A DNA stretch of 38,072 bases from Aeribacillus composti (GCF_007827555.1 NZ_VISS01000009.1:1-38072); one strand, 5' to 3'. Counted from the first letter of the stretch, positions 22,831 through 33,054 are shown. Translations and numbers: made by a program. The notes: a model not told the origin generated them from the sequence alone.

Positions 22831-25765
22831 GTATTTTCACCTTGCTTCCGGGAAACGTGTAATCGCTGCGCTCCCATTTCTTCTCTACTTTGACCCCAAT
22901 TTGCGGATTTCTTTTTCCGTTTCGATGGTTGTTTGGCCGAATTGGGGAGTCTCCTTTTTCCTTCAATACGACCATTTTTACGGCAATTTCTTTATATGCC
23001 GGTGTGTTCGTATCGCGGTCAGCATGATTGCCTGTTAAACGATTAATAGCCAATTCGCCCGTATCATTCAATGGGATAAAGATTTCATGCTTTTGCACGC
23101 GATCCGTTATGTGAACAGGGCCTTTTACAGAGCCGTATTTGGAAATAAGCTTGACAATGGCTCCTTCTTGAATACGGCGTTCTTCAGCCAATTCTTTCGA
23201 AATTTCTATAAAAGCGTTCGGGGTTTTCCGGCTGATTCCTTGTGATTTATACGTCATGTTCCCTTCATGGAAATGCTCTAGCAAGCGCCCGTTGTTCACG
23301 TGAAGATCATACTCTTCATCTACATCATATAAATAATCGACTTGAAGCGGATAAAGCTGTGCCTTTCCATCGGCAAACGGGAATCGATCTTCATAAAGAA
23401 GCGGCGAGTCGGTTCCATCTTTCTCAACAGGCCATTGCAAGCTTGAAAATCCTTCTAAACGGTCATAGGAAACACCGGCAAAAAGCGGTGCGAGCGACGC
23501 CGCTTCTTCCATAATTTCTCCAGGGTGCTGATAATCCCAATTGAAGCCCAGCGCTTTCGCCAGCATACAATAAATTTGCCAATCAGGCTTCGAATCTCCA
23601 AGAGGCGGCAATGCTTCATACAATCGCTGAATCCGGCGTTCTGTATTGGTAAAAGTTCCTTCTTTTTCTAAGCTTGGGCTGGCCGGCAGCACAACATCTG
23701 CATATTGGGCCGTTTTTGTTAAAAATAAGTCCTGCACAACGAAAAATTCCAGCTTTTCAAAAGCGGCGCCGACTTGATTGATATTGGCATCGACAATCCC
23801 CATATCTTCGCCAGTCACATATAATGCCTTCAGAGCGCCTTCATGAATCGCTTTAACCATTTGATGATTGTCTTTTCCCGGATTTTTAGGCAATGTCACG
23901 CCCCAAGCTTTTTCATAACGGCTGCGGACTTTTTCATCCGCTACCTTTTCATATCCCGGGAAAAAGTTCGGCATGCTTCCAAAGTCGCTGCACCCTTGAA
24001 CATTGTTATGGCCGCGCAGCGGATAGGCTCCAGTGCCCGGTTTGCCGTAATTGCCTGTCACTAATAACAAATTGGAAATGGCAGTACTCGTATCACTTCC
24101 GCGCTGCTGTTGAGTGACTCCCATCGCCCAGCAAATGACCATTGTTTTAGATTGATGAATCGTTTCAGCAACCTTGATCAGCGTGTCCTTGGAAATTCCC
24201 GTCACTTCTTCCGCATATTCCAACGTAAACGGCTCTAAGCTACTTTTATATTGTTCAAAGCCGTTCACTCGTTCTTTGATAAACTCTTCATCATGCCAAT
24301 TTTGGTCAATGATGTATTTCGTTACAGCTGACAGCCAAACAAGATCCGTTCCTGGCTTTGGCCTGATAAACATATCGGCCCGCTCCGCCATTTCATGCTT
24401 TCTTAAGTCAAACACGAGCAGCTTTTGTCCATAAAGTTTTTGCGCTCGTTTGATTTTTGATGCCAAAACCGGATGCGATTCCCCTGTATTGGCGCCAATA
24501 ATGATGACAAGATCAGAGGAAGCTATGTCAGAAAAAGATCCTGAATCACCGCCATAGCCGACAGTGCGAAATAGTCCGACCGTTGCTGGAGATTGACAAT
24601 ATCTTGAGCAATTATCAACATTATTCGTTCCTATCACTTGACGGGCAAATTTTTGCAGTAAATACGATTCTTCATTCGTTGCTTTGGAAGAAGCTATAAA
24701 TCCTAAAGCATCAGGGCCATGTGCATCTTTTATTTCTTTAAACCGTTTTGCAACATATCGAATCGCCTCATCCCATTCAACTTCTTTAAAATGGTCGCCT
24801 TCCCGGATCAACGGTTTTGTCAGCCGTTCTTCACTATTGACATAATCCCAGCCGAACTTCCCTTTTACACAAGTGGAAATTCCGTTTGCCGGCGATTCCG
24901 GTGTTGGTTCAACTTTTAAAACTTTTCTGTCTTTTGTCCATATATAAAATGAACAGCCAACTCCGCAGTATGTGCAAACTGTTTTCGTTTTCTTGATCCT
25001 TTCCTTGCGCAGCTCAGCTTCTGTATCTGAGATGGCCATTAGCGAACCGTATCCTGTTTCCACTTCCTTCGTCAAATTAATCATCGATCGTAATGTACCA
25101 GGTTCTACATTTGTTAAAAAGCCGGCTTCCCCTAACATTGATTTTTCCATTAAGGCATTGCACGGACATACAGTTACACATTGGCCGCAATTTACGCAGC
25201 TGGACTGATCAATCGGCACATCGTTGTCCCAGATCACACGAGGCTGCTCTCTGCTCCAATCAATCGTCAATGTTTCATTTACTTGAACATCTTGGCACAC
25301 CTCTACACAGCGTCCGCATAATATGCATTGATTTGGGTCATATCGATAAAATGATCCTGAATAATCCACTTCATACGGTTTTGGTTGGAACGGAATGCTT
25401 TGATGTTCGATGCCTAAAGCTTTAACCGTATTATGAATTGTACAATCTCCATTGTTTTTATCGCAAACTGTGCAATATAATTCATGATTTTTTAAAATTT
25501 GATCCATCGCTAATTTTTGAGATTCTTTTACTTTAGAAGTCTCTGTTTCAACAACGAGTCCTTCTTGGACTTTGTAGCTGCAGGCTCGTACAAGCTCCCC
25601 GTTCACTTCCACCATACAAGTATCACATGTTTGAATTGCGCCCAAGCTTTCATGATAACAAACGTGCGGTACATCCATTTCATGTTCGAGCAAAGCCTGC
25701 AGAAGATATTGATTTTCCCTTGCGGTTATTTCTCCCCCGTTGACCGTAATCGTTACATTTCCCAC
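22823..25765 (-). CDS. Molybdopterin formate dehydrogenase, catalytic subunit (YrhE/YjgC-like)
   Basis: A 980-residue multi-domain oxidoreductase. In order: an N-terminal [2Fe-2S] domain (Cys36, 47, 50, 62), a His/Cys cluster region ([14 protein letters not shown]), two [4Fe-4S] sites ([24 protein letters not shown]), the molybdopterin-domain cluster ([13 protein letters not shown]) and bis-MGD domains. The active-site region [11 protein letters not shown] has cysteine, not selenocysteine, as Mo ligand. It oxidises formate to CO2 in the cytoplasm; no NAD-binding diaphorase subunit is encoded nearby, so the electron acceptor is unclear. The start is a GTG with AGGGGG upstream. It follows fdhD by 15 bases and overlaps the DUF1641 gene. 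Confidence 0.93.
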   Translation of the reverse strand: MGNVTITVNGGEITARENQYLLQALLEHEMDVPHVCYHESLGAIQTCDTCMVEVNGELVRACSYKVQEGLVVETETSKVKESQKLAMDQILKNHELYCTVCDKNNGDCTIHNTVKALGIEHQSIPFQPKPYEVDYSGSFYRYDPNQCILCGRCVEVCQDVQVNETLTIDWSREQPRVIWDNDVPIDQSSCVNCGQCVTVCPCNALMEKSMLGEAGFLTNVEPGTLRSMINLTKEVETGYGSLMAISDTEAELRKERIKKTKTVCTYCGVGCSFYIWTKDRKVLKVEPTPESPANGISTCVKGKFGWDYVNSEERLTKPLIREGDHFKEVEWDEAIRYVAKRFKEIKDAHGPDALGFIASSKATNEESYLLQKFARQVIGTNNVDNCSRYCQSPATVGLFRTVGYGGDSGSFSDIASSDLVIIIGANTGESHPVLASKIKRAQKLYGQKLLVFDLRKHEMAERADMFIRPKPGTDLVWLSAVTKYIIDQNWHDEEFIKERVNGFEQYKSSLEPFTLEYAEEVTGISKDTLIKVAETIHQSKTMVICWAMGVTQQQRGSDTSTAISNLLLVTGNYGKPGTGAYPLRGHNNVQGCSDFGSMPNFFPGYEKVADEKVRSRYEKAWGVTLPKNPGKDNHQMVKAIHEGALKALYVTGEDMGIVDANINQVGAAFEKLEFFVVQDLFLTKTAQYADVVLPASPSLEKEGTFTNTERRIQRLYEALPPLGDSKPDWQIYCMLAKALGFNWDYQHPGEIMEEAASLAPLFAGVSYDRLEGFSSLQWPVEKDGTDSPLLYEDRFPFADGKAQLYPLQVDYLYDVDEEYDLHVNNGRLLEHFHEGNMTYKSQGISRKTPNAFIEISKELAEERRIQEGAIVKLISKYGSVKGPVHITDRVQKHEIFIPLNDTGELAINRLTGNHADRDTNTPAYKEIAVKMVVLKEKGDSPIRPNNHRNGKRNPQIGVKVEKKWERSDYTFPGSKVKIHG

Positions 25766-25780
25766 GATACGTTCCCCCTG

Positions 25781-26569
25781 TTATTTTGTTATTCTGTTGC
25801 TATGTGTATAAATGTTCATTTTATTTTCCCGTATAAACCCAACAGTTGTAATGTTTAAATCTTCTGCCAATTGAAGTGCCAAATTTGTTGGAGCCGATTT
25901 TGATAGAAGTATACCGCATCCAATTTTCGAAACCTTCAGCACTACCTCTGAGGAAATCCGCCCGCTGAAAGCGATTATTTTATCATTTAAAGAAATGCTT
26001 TCGTTTAGATAGAAGCCATATAATTTATCTAAAGCATTATGTCGTCCAATGTCAGAAAATGTCTTAATCAATCCCTCTTTTGAACATAATGCCGCATGAT
26101 GAATGCCTCCAGTACGCTTAAAAGCCGATGAAGCTTCATTTAACATTTCCATTAACTGAAAGCATTGTGCGGCAGAAATCGTCATGCTGCTCAAAATTGT
26201 TTTCGCTGTTTTCACATCATTATAAAAATAAAACTGTCGGCTTTTTCCGCAGCAGGAGCCGATAAAGCGTTTGGAAACAAACTCTTTCTTATCCCCTATC
26301 GGCTGATGCAAATGAACATAGGCAAACCCCTTATCCTCATCAATTTGAAGCGCTTTCACATCTGCTTTTATGCGGATTATCCCTTCTGAAGCTAAAAAGC
26401 CCAATACAAGCTCCTCTACATGGGACGGCGAGCATACTAATGTGGCGAATTCCTCATTGTCCACAAAAATTGTTAACGGATACTCTATCGCAATTTCATC
26501 TATCACCACTTTCTTGTTTTGATGATCAATTTTGATTATTTCTCTTTTACAAATAATTTCTTTTTCCAT
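25781..26569 (-). CDS. fdhD: FdhD, sulfur carrier for formate dehydrogenase activation
   Basis: A 262-residue FdhD protein, normal length. The conserved TLVCSPSHVEELVLGF start region, the reactive-cysteine loop GSCCGKSR, and the GGIHHAALC / FSDIGRHNALDKL segment are all present. FdhD passes sulfur from a cysteine desulfurase to the bis-MGD cofactor, which is needed for formate dehydrogenase activity. The ATG has AAGGAAGG 8 bases upstream. It leads the operon fdhD, catalytic subunit, DUF1641. Confidence 0.95.
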   Translation of the reverse strand: MEKEIICKREIIKIDHQNKKVVIDEIAIEYPLTIFVDNEEFATLVCSPSHVEELVLGFLASEGIIRIKADVKALQIDEDKGFAYVHLHQPIGDKKEFVSKRFIGSCCGKSRQFYFYNDVKTAKTILSSMTISAAQCFQLMEMLNEASSAFKRTGGIHHAALCSKEGLIKTFSDIGRHNALDKLYGFYLNESISLNDKIIAFSGRISSEVVLKVSKIGCGILLSKSAPTNLALQLAEDLNITTVGFIRENKMNIYTHSNRITK

Positions 26570-26971
26570 AATGGGAACCTTCCTTTTTAATCACACCTCT
26601 AAAATAAAATATTCGACAGAAGCAGAAAAAATCCTTTTCTTCTTTTTTTCTCTATTTGTCCATACAAGGAAACTGTTTCACTGGAAAACCTAAGCGAGGT
26701 CAGGCTGGGAAAAATGAGGGGAGAAATATATATCTTTCAAGCGACATCGACTGATTTTGGCAGACTGCTTGTTCGAAAAAATCATCCATTGATCATTGTC
26801 TTTTATCGTGCCAAACAGCTGGGGAAAAGCAACTGAAAAACTGTAACCCCTCTGCTTTTTCATCTATCCATCTAATAAGCTATTCGGTCATTCCTTAACC
26901 AACATCTACCGTTTGAAATTATTAGCAAATTTTTCACATTCTCTGCTGCCATTTTTCAATGCACGGAATAT
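26570..26971. other. Leader and intergenic region upstream of fdhD
   Basis: About 400 bases without a supported gene. On the minus strand short hairpins occur 100-140 bases before fdhD (ACCT..AGGT, GAAAC..GTTTC). I looked for a molybdenum-cofactor riboswitch here but could not fit its conserved core. It must contain the fdhD promoter and the end of the ABC transporter transcript; no clear terminator is visible. Confidence 0.4.
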
Positions 26972-27760
26972 TTAACTGCTTGCACTTGTGTACGATCGGA
27001 GCGCATACCGCCAGAACCGGCGCGATATCCATAAGAACAGCCCGGCAAGTACAACGGATAGGATTGTTGTCATCCCGTTCCATTTTCCAAGCAAAGACAA
27101 CGCCGGCGTGCTTGTAATAAAGGCAGCTGGCAAAATGTATGTGAGCACGATGCGAAGCCAGCCTCTATACATTCCGATTGGAAACCGTGTTGTTTCAAAA
27201 AATGAATTAAAAACAAACGATAGATCATCGATACGAATAACCCAAAAGGAGGTGGTCATCAGCATCATCCACAGCGCGTAAATCAGGACAAGCGAAGATC
27301 CGATACTAATGAAAAACATCACTGCATCCATTATTGTCGGCATATAATGTTTTTGTATTAACGCATAGATTATCAAGCCGATGCCAAGAAGCACATCAAT
27401 TAAGCGCCAAAACACTAAATGGCGGAAGCTGACATAAAACATGCTGTCGACCGGCTTTGTCAATACATAATCAAACGTCCCCATGCGAATATGCTGCAGC
27501 AGACGGGACATGTTGGGCCGCAGGGCAAAATCAATCAATCCTTGCAGCGTATTGAATATACCAAGAAGCAGCAGAACATCCGCATATTTCCAACCGCCGA
27601 GGTTATCTGTTTGATAAAAAAATACTTGAATTGTCAAAATAGCCATCCCAATGCCAAACAAACTCGACAGGAAATTCCCTAAAAATTCGCTGCGATATTC
27701 GAGCTCCTCCACTAAACAAGTCCGAAAAAATTCACAAAAAATGCGCCAATGTCTTTTCAC
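26972..27760 (-). CDS. ABC-2 type permease, second membrane subunit
   Basis: A 262-residue membrane protein with about six helices and the FFRTCLVEELEYRSEF start typical of the uncharacterised ABC-2 permease family paired with COG4586-type ATPases. The start is a GTG one base after the first permease stop, with GGGGGG 5 bases before it. Together with the upstream permease and ATPase it forms a complete ABC exporter with two different membrane subunits. The substrate is unknown; such exporters often move drugs, lipids or polysaccharide precursors. Confidence 0.85.
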   Translation of the reverse strand: MKRHWRIFCEFFRTCLVEELEYRSEFLGNFLSSLFGIGMAILTIQVFFYQTDNLGGWKYADVLLLLGIFNTLQGLIDFALRPNMSRLLQHIRMGTFDYVLTKPVDSMFYVSFRHLVFWRLIDVLLGIGLIIYALIQKHYMPTIMDAVMFFISIGSSLVLIYALWMMLMTTSFWVIRIDDLSFVFNSFFETTRFPIGMYRGWLRIVLTYILPAAFITSTPALSLLGKWNGMTTILSVVLAGLFLWISRRFWRYALRSYTSASS

Positions 27761-27761
27761 A

Positions 27762-28538
27762 TTATCCCCCCACAGCTTGGTTTTTCCTTAGACCAGCCTT
27801 CCAAAGCAACAATACTGCAAGCATAAAAAACATGCACCAAACTGCAGCCAATCCAAATCCGTACACAATATCCATCCCTTGGACGCTTCCGGTCAAAATT
27901 TCGATTGGAAACCCGACCATATATCGAAAAGGCAAATAAAAGCTGATCGTTTTCAAAAACGGCGGCAGGAGCGACATCGGTGCAATGCGGCCCGACAAAA
28001 AGAGAGACACCGCTTCAAACATGCCATACAAAGCCGTCACTTTTGTCACCCAAAAACCTAACAGACCAAATGTGTAGCTGAATAAAAAACGAATGACCGC
28101 TGCCAATAAAAGCGCACAAAAGAATAACAGCCACTGCGCCGCACCTATTTGATCCAGCCGCAGCGCCGGAATAAAGACCGCCAAGAGGCCCCATGCCGGA
28201 ATTAAAATGACTAAAAATAACGCTTTATACACAATATTTTCAGCAATGGCCCAATGTATCGGGTGAAACGGACGGACAATTTGATAAGAAAAGGTTCCCT
28301 CCCTTATTTCACGCTCCAATTCCCAAACGTCCCAAGCGCTTGTCATGCGTTCAACAAAAATCAATGCCGCAAAGTAAAAAATAAACGCATTCTCCTGATC
28401 AGGATCAATATTCATCCAGACCATCATCGTGATCAGCGGCTGAACCATGGCTCCTGTCATCCACACGATCGTCGCCAGCCGGTAGGCAAACATCTCCACA
28501 TATTTCATGCGAAGGAGAACAGAGTATTTACGAAACAT
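27762..28538 (-). CDS. ABC-2 type permease, first membrane subunit
   Basis: A 258-residue six-helix permease. The family hallmark loop WDVWELEREIREGTFSYQIV with RPFHPIHWA lies after helix 2. Two ATGs are available: 28544 abuts the AGGAGG site, while 28538 lies 6 bases after it and is preferred. The gene overlaps the end of the ATPase gene by 11 bases, indicating coupled translation. Confidence 0.85.
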   Translation of the reverse strand: MFRKYSVLLRMKYVEMFAYRLATIVWMTGAMVQPLITMMVWMNIDPDQENAFIFYFAALIFVERMTSAWDVWELEREIREGTFSYQIVRPFHPIHWAIAENIVYKALFLVILIPAWGLLAVFIPALRLDQIGAAQWLLFFCALLLAAVIRFLFSYTFGLLGFWVTKVTALYGMFEAVSLFLSGRIAPMSLLPPFLKTISFYLPFRYMVGFPIEILTGSVQGMDIVYGFGLAAVWCMFFMLAVLLLWKAGLRKNQAVGG

Positions 28539-29508
28539 GTGCATCCTCCTGAAACGCGAGCGTTATCACTTCTTCCATCGGCGGATCTTCTATATTTAAA
28601 TCGCGAACATCAAACAGCTGCAAAAATCGGGAGGATACCTCGTGAATGCGTTCCCTCGGCACACGAAGCGTTACTTTACCCTCTTTTGCATCGACTAATT
28701 CGCCGTATGCATCCCATGAAATATCGGGAATGGACGAAAGCTGAACCTCTAGCAATTTATACGGCGTCAATTTTTCCGTCAACATGTCCAATTCACCATC
28801 ATACAACAGCTTCCCATGATTAATAATGAGCACCCGATCGCACAGCGCTGTCACATCGCCCATGTAATGCGATGTCAACAATACTGTCGTTCGGTGCTCG
28901 CGGTTATACTGTCCTATAAAGCGGCGGACTTTTTCCTGCGTATGGACATCCAAGCCGATCGTCGGTTCATCCAAAAATAAAACCTTCGGCCGATGCAAAA
29001 GCGCGGCTGCTAATTCGCATTTCATCCGCTGTCCGAGAGACAAACTCCGCGTTGGTTTCGTCAAGAGCTCTTCTAACTCCAGCAGCTCGACAAGCTCATC
29101 CAACGTTTGCCGAAACGCACGGTCTTCTATTTCGTATATCGCTTTATTGACGAGAAACGTTTCCATTGGCGGAATATCCCATATGAGCTGGCTTTTCTGT
29201 CCCATGACTAAACTCATGATCTTCTTAAATTCCGCTTTTTGTTCAAACGGTACATATCCGGCAACTTGAATGCTCCCGGAGCTTGGATAAAGCAAACCGG
29301 CCAGCATTTTAATTGTCGTTGTTTTCCCCGCTCCGTTCGGCCCTAAAAATGCGACAATTTCTCCCGAAGGAATGGTAAATGAAATGTCCCGCACCGCTTC
29401 CACAGTACGAATTTCCCTCTTAAATAAACTGCGTACAGCACCCGTCCACCCTGCTTGCCGAACGTGAACTCGAAATTGCTTGTACAAATGCTCTACTTGA
29501 ATTGACAT
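28528..29508 (-). CDS. ABC-2 transporter ATP-binding protein
   Basis: A 326-residue ATPase with Walker A GPNGAGKTTT, signature SLGQRMKCELA (LSLGQ rather than LSGGQ), Walker B LFLDEPTIGLD and the H-loop LTSHYM. The C-terminal tail of about 100 residues (LEVQLSSIPDISWD onward) is usual in the COG4586 group. It powers export by the two permeases encoded downstream. The ATG at 29508 has GAGGGAGG just before it; a longer in-frame start at 29559 is unlikely. It lies 51 bases after a DUF3219 gene. Confidence 0.9.
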   Translation of the reverse strand: MSIQVEHLYKQFRVHVRQAGWTGAVRSLFKREIRTVEAVRDISFTIPSGEIVAFLGPNGAGKTTTIKMLAGLLYPSSGSIQVAGYVPFEQKAEFKKIMSLVMGQKSQLIWDIPPMETFLVNKAIYEIEDRAFRQTLDELVELLELEELLTKPTRSLSLGQRMKCELAAALLHRPKVLFLDEPTIGLDVHTQEKVRRFIGQYNREHRTTVLLTSHYMGDVTALCDRVLIINHGKLLYDGELDMLTEKLTPYKLLEVQLSSIPDISWDAYGELVDAKEGKVTLRVPRERIHEVSSRFLQLFDVRDLNIEDPPMEEVITLAFQEDAHVS

Positions 29509-29559
29509 AGTGCCTCCCTCTGTTTCTTCGAACACCATGGGATTACGCCATTGAAACAA

Positions 29560-29862
29560 TCATTGTGAAATCGTCTCAATTAATTCTAATCGAAAATCAC
29601 CAACCTGATTTTTTTTGTACAAATTCGTCACAGAAGTGGAATAATTTTGTATCGTCCCCCTAAAGTTCAGGTCTCTTTCAGGAACTGACACATCAAACGT
29701 TTGCTGATACAGCAGCGTCGTAATATCATGATATTCATCGCTTCTCACCTTAAAAGCAAAACGAATTTTATGTAATGGCTCACCGTTTGGTTGATGAACC
29801 ACTTCCTCTTCATACTCCTCAACTTGTATCTCTACACCATTCAATATTACTTTCTTCACCAT
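29560..29862 (-). CDS. DUF3219 protein (YkvR-like)
   Basis: A 100-residue, mostly beta protein. The core YHDITTLLYQQTFDVSVPER and RGTIQNYSTSVTNLY strongly recall Bacillus YkvR (DUF3219), a cytosolic protein of unknown function. An ATG at 29871 touches the AAGGAGGG site; the ATG at 29862 lies 9 bases after it and is preferred. It is upstream of the ABC exporter genes in the same direction with a gap of about 50 bases, so cotranscription is possible. No functional link is known. Confidence 0.8.
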   Translation of the reverse strand: MVKKVILNGVEIQVEEYEEEVVHQPNGEPLHKIRFAFKVRSDEYHDITTLLYQQTFDVSVPERDLNFRGTIQNYSTSVTNLYKKNQVGDFRLELIETISQ

Positions 29863-30576
29863 ACGATCCATCCCTCCTTGGGCTGTTTACAAAAAATCAT
29901 AGCACGAATGCTTCCTGCCCACAAACTAGCATGCTTATGAATATACAACATAAATTCGAAGCTGTCATTTTTTTGACTCTATTTAGCCTGGATGAACTGG
30001 GGCTAAAAACCCGTGCGATTTAGAACGGACTATGTAACATTTTTAATTTTATATAGTCAAGATGAACTGCAGCCGTATTTTTGTTTGCCAAAAAAAAATA
30101 CATTTAGAGGCGGCAGCAACAATCCGTTCGATTACGGATTCAAACGTTCTGCCAATTTCGCAGCCAAACATAAACAGAATCTTATTGGCTGCTTTCAGGC
30201 TTTTTAAGCTAGGGAAAACATGGATTTTTGTCACAGGACTTATCCCTATATTTTCTTAACCCGGCAGATAATCCGATATGATTTGAAAATCATGTATATT
30301 CTTTAAATATTTGTACAAACATATGTTGAGCAATGCTGATTTTTTCAGATTTTGCAAATGGTACAGGCTGCCTAAAATGCTATAATATGGCATAAACTAA
30401 GCGAAAAGAGCCAATGTTCACATATTTTTCATTCTCTATATATACATTTGTCAAAGAGAATTGACAAAGAGCACATTTTTATAAAGTAAAATGAAATCAT
30501 ATTGTATTGGTTCATCCTGATCATATACTCATGACCGGTTTCAAAGATTTATCCCATTCAAAAGGAGGAAATAAAA
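29863..30576. other. Long intergenic region upstream of cydA
   Basis: About 700 bases with no supported gene; small ORFs on both strands lack ribosome sites. It contains two loosely similar stretches (around 29985 and 30055, both with GATGAACTG), and the palindrome described separately near 30447. A cydA promoter must lie within the last 150 bases, but no -35/-10 pair with standard spacing is convincing. Confidence 0.45.
30447..30468. promoter_or_regulatory. Perfect inverted repeat in the cydA upstream region
   Basis: TTTGTCAA-agagaa-TTGACAAA has 8-bp arms and a 6-base spacer. The right arm contains a TTGACA that could be a -35 element. It resembles, but does not match, Rex-type boxes (TTGTGAA..TTCACAA). 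Its position about 110 bases before cydA suggests a redox or oxygen-linked operator. Confidence 0.5.
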
Positions 30577-31917
30577 TTGTTATTTGAAGACCCCGTATTC
30601 AGCAGTCGAATGCTGACTATCCTTACACTTTCTTTTCACGCTATTTACGCAACCATTGGGGTAGGCGTTCCGTTGATGATCATGATTGCCCAGTGGGTTG
30701 GGATCAAAAAAAATGACGAACATTATCTTTTAATGGCTAGACGTTGGGCGCGGGGGTATGTCATCACCGTAGCTGTCGGCGTTGTAACAGGAACTGCGAT
30801 TGGACTCCAGCTGTCATTACTCTGGCCGAATTTTATGGAACTTGCCGGAAATGTGATCGCATTGCCACTTTTTATGGAAGTATTTGCTTTTTTCTTTGAA
30901 GCAATCTTTCTCGGAATTTATATGTACACTTGGGAACGATTTAAAAATCAGCGGAAGCACCTGCTCTTTCTGATTCCTGTCTCCCTTGGCGCCGCCTTTT
31001 CTGCCTTTTTTATTACCATCGTCAACTCTTTTATGAATGCGCCGCAAGGGTTTGACATTGTAAATGGTGAACTCATCAATGTCAATCCGCTGGGTGCGAT
31101 TTTTAACCCGGCCATGCCGACAAAAGTCGCACACGTAGTCGCAACCGCCTTTATGACAGCCGCCTTTACGCTGGCATCTATTGCAGCATGCCAATTATTA
31201 AAAGGCTCCAACCATGTTTATCATAAAAAAGCCTTGTTTTTAACTATGAAAATAGGACTGATTTTCTCCATTGCAACAGCTGTTATCGGAGATTTTTCCG
31301 GCAAATATTTAGCTGAGTACCAGCCAGAGAAATTGGCGGCTGCGGAATGGCATTTTGAAACAGAAGGAAATGCTCCTCTAGTCATGTTTGGTATTTTAGA
31401 TGACGAACAAAACATTAAATATGCACTTAAATTCCCATATTTGCTCAGTATTTTGGCGCATGGAGATCCAAATGCAGAAGTTATCGGACTAGACCAATTT
31501 TCAAATTTTGAATCTCCTCCGCTTTATATTCATTATTTTTTTGATATTATGGTAGCCATTGGCGTTTTCATGATTTTATTAGCACTTATCTATTGGATTG
31601 GAGTGAAGCGCGGATGGGCTTTCATCAACCAAAAATGGTTCCGCATGCTCATTGTGCTCGGAGGGCCTCTATCTTTTATCGCGATTGAGGCTGGCTGGTG
31701 GTTGACTGAATTTGGCCGTCAGCCTTGGATCCTTCGCGGAATTATGACAACGGGTGAAGCAGCAACTTCAAGCGGCCATGTAGGTCTTATGCTCATTCTT
31801 TTTGCCATTTTGTATTTGATTTTAGGAATCGGCACGATTGTGATTCTTCGCCGGTTGTTTAAAAATAATCCGGTGGAAAGAGAGCTTGAAAATCGATTAG
31901 GCGGTGAGCAGTCATGA
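30577..31917 (+). CDS. cydA: Cytochrome bd-type quinol oxidase subunit I
   Basis: A 446-residue protein with about nine membrane helices, the short-Q-loop length seen in Geobacillus and YthA-type oxidases. The N-terminal SFHAIYATIGVGVPLMI carries the conserved heme-ligand histidine (His21), and EFGRQPWILRG is the GRQPW motif of all CydA proteins. It oxidises menaquinol and reduces O2 to water with hemes b558, b595 and d. The start is a TTG with AAAGGAGGA 7 bases upstream. The stop overlaps the cydB start by 4 bases. The operon continues with cydB and a microprotein gene. Confidence 0.94.
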   Translation: MLFEDPVFSSRMLTILTLSFHAIYATIGVGVPLMIMIAQWVGIKKNDEHYLLMARRWARGYVITVAVGVVTGTAIGLQLSLLWPNFMELAGNVIALPLFMEVFAFFFEAIFLGIYMYTWERFKNQRKHLLFLIPVSLGAAFSAFFITIVNSFMNAPQGFDIVNGELINVNPLGAIFNPAMPTKVAHVVATAFMTAAFTLASIAACQLLKGSNHVYHKKALFLTMKIGLIFSIATAVIGDFSGKYLAEYQPEKLAAAEWHFETEGNAPLVMFGILDDEQNIKYALKFPYLLSILAHGDPNAEVIGLDQFSNFESPPLYIHYFFDIMVAIGVFMILLALIYWIGVKRGWAFINQKWFRMLIVLGGPLSFIAIEAGWWLTEFGRQPWILRGIMTTGEAATSSGHVGLMLILFAILYLILGIGTIVILRRLFKNNPVERELENRLGGEQS

Positions 31918-32933
31918 GCTTGGAGATTATTGGGATATCCGTCCTTTGGATCTTTTTGTTCGGCTATGTGATCGTTGGATCCATTGATTACGGCGCTGGA
32001 TTCTTTAATGCTTACAGCATTTTGAGTGGCAAGCAGCATATATTGTCCAAAATTATTCAACGCTACCTGTCTCCAGTTTGGGAGGTAACCAATGTATTTT
32101 TCGTTTTCTTCTTTGTTGGGATTGTCGGTTTTTTCCCAAAAACCGCATTTTATTATGGGACAACTCTCCTTGTTCCGGGAAGCATTGCGATTATTTTGCT
32201 TGCCATTCGCGGGTCTTATTACGCATTTGAAACGTATTCATCAAAAGGGCATAAAGGGTATGCCTTTATGTATGGATTGTCTGGATTATTGATCCCTGCA
32301 TCATTATCTGTCGTCTTAGCCATTTCTGAAGGCGGATTTGTCTCGATGGTGGATGAGCATCCAGTTTTAAACTACGTAGCATTATTTAAAAGCCCATTAT
32401 CTTGGAGCATCGTCGTTTTAAGTATTACGGCCGTCCTTTATATTTCAGCTGTTTTTCTTACATGGTACGCGAATCAAACTGGTGATACAGACGCAACGAA
32501 TTTAATGAGAAAATATGCTCTTTTCTGGGCATTTCCTTTAATCATAACAGCTTGCGGCATCATTTATGAACTGAGCTATCACAACCAAGAGCATTTTGAA
32601 CGCATCCTTAATTTATGGTGGATGTTCGCTTTATCGTTTCTTTTATATGTCGGGACTGTCTGGCTCATTTGGAAAAGAAAAAATTATGGATTGGCATTCG
32701 GATTGTTAGTAGGTCAATTTCTGTTAGCTTTCTTTGGATATGGAATCTCCCATTATCCGTACTTGCTTTATCCATATTTGTCCATTTATGACAGTTTTAC
32801 AAACGAAGCTATGGCCATTTCCCTGATCATCGTTTTTATTTTAGGATTAGCCCTTTTGCTCCCTTCCCTTTATTTACTAATAAAACTGTTTCTGTTCGAT
32901 AAAGATTATGTGAAAGGGCAAAACGCAAAATAA
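31914..32933 (+). CDS. cydB: Cytochrome bd-type quinol oxidase subunit II
   Basis: A 339-residue membrane protein with about eight to nine helices. The N-terminal segment VIVGSIDYGAGFFNAYSI fits CydB/YthB proteins. It pairs with CydA to form the terminal oxidase in the cytoplasmic membrane. The ATG overlaps the cydA TGA (ATGA), so translation is coupled. A 35-codon gene follows after 13 bases. Confidence 0.92.
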   Translation: MSLEIIGISVLWIFLFGYVIVGSIDYGAGFFNAYSILSGKQHILSKIIQRYLSPVWEVTNVFFVFFFVGIVGFFPKTAFYYGTTLLVPGSIAIILLAIRGSYYAFETYSSKGHKGYAFMYGLSGLLIPASLSVVLAISEGGFVSMVDEHPVLNYVALFKSPLSWSIVVLSITAVLYISAVFLTWYANQTGDTDATNLMRKYALFWAFPLIITACGIIYELSYHNQEHFERILNLWWMFALSFLLYVGTVWLIWKRKNYGLAFGLLVGQFLLAFFGYGISHYPYLLYPYLSIYDSFTNEAMAISLIIVFILGLALLLPSLYLLIKLFLFDKDYVKGQNAK

Positions 32934-32946
32934 GGAGTGTGGAACG

Positions 32947-33054
32947 ATGAAGACTTTTTTAATTACGTTTGCCCCCTTTCTCGTGCTATTCGCTGCTGCA
33001 GCTTTATCATTTTGGACAGCAGTGAAAGATGAGCTCATATCCAAAAGAGGATAA
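32947..33054 (+). CDS. cydS: CydS-like single-helix subunit of bd oxidase (35 residues)
   Basis: A 35-codon gene: MKTFLITFAPFLVLFAAAAL, then SFWTAVKDELISKRG. It has one membrane helix (about 4-24) and a short charged tail. Size, position right after cydB and the start M-x-TFLI-x-x-AP closely recall CydS of Geobacillus thermodenitrificans bd oxidase, which caps the heme region of CydA. An AAGGAG site at the cydB stop serves it. E. coli CydX is a functional analogue with different sequence. The short length makes similarity statistics weak, but the context is strong. Confidence 0.85.
   Translation: MKTFLITFAPFLVLFAAAALSFWTAVKDELISKRG

Noticed and set aside
26650-26760. Possible molybdenum-cofactor riboswitch upstream of fdhD
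   Set aside because: Short hairpins are present on the minus strand, but I could not fit the conserved core of the Moco motif. A covariance-model search would decide.
30049-30234. Minus-strand 61-codon ORF upstream of cydA
   Set aside because: No ribosome site, no recognisable similarity and a composition that looks like chance.
30410-30440. Rex-like half site GTTCACAT before cydA
   Set aside because: Only one half of the Rex palindrome is present; the second half does not match.
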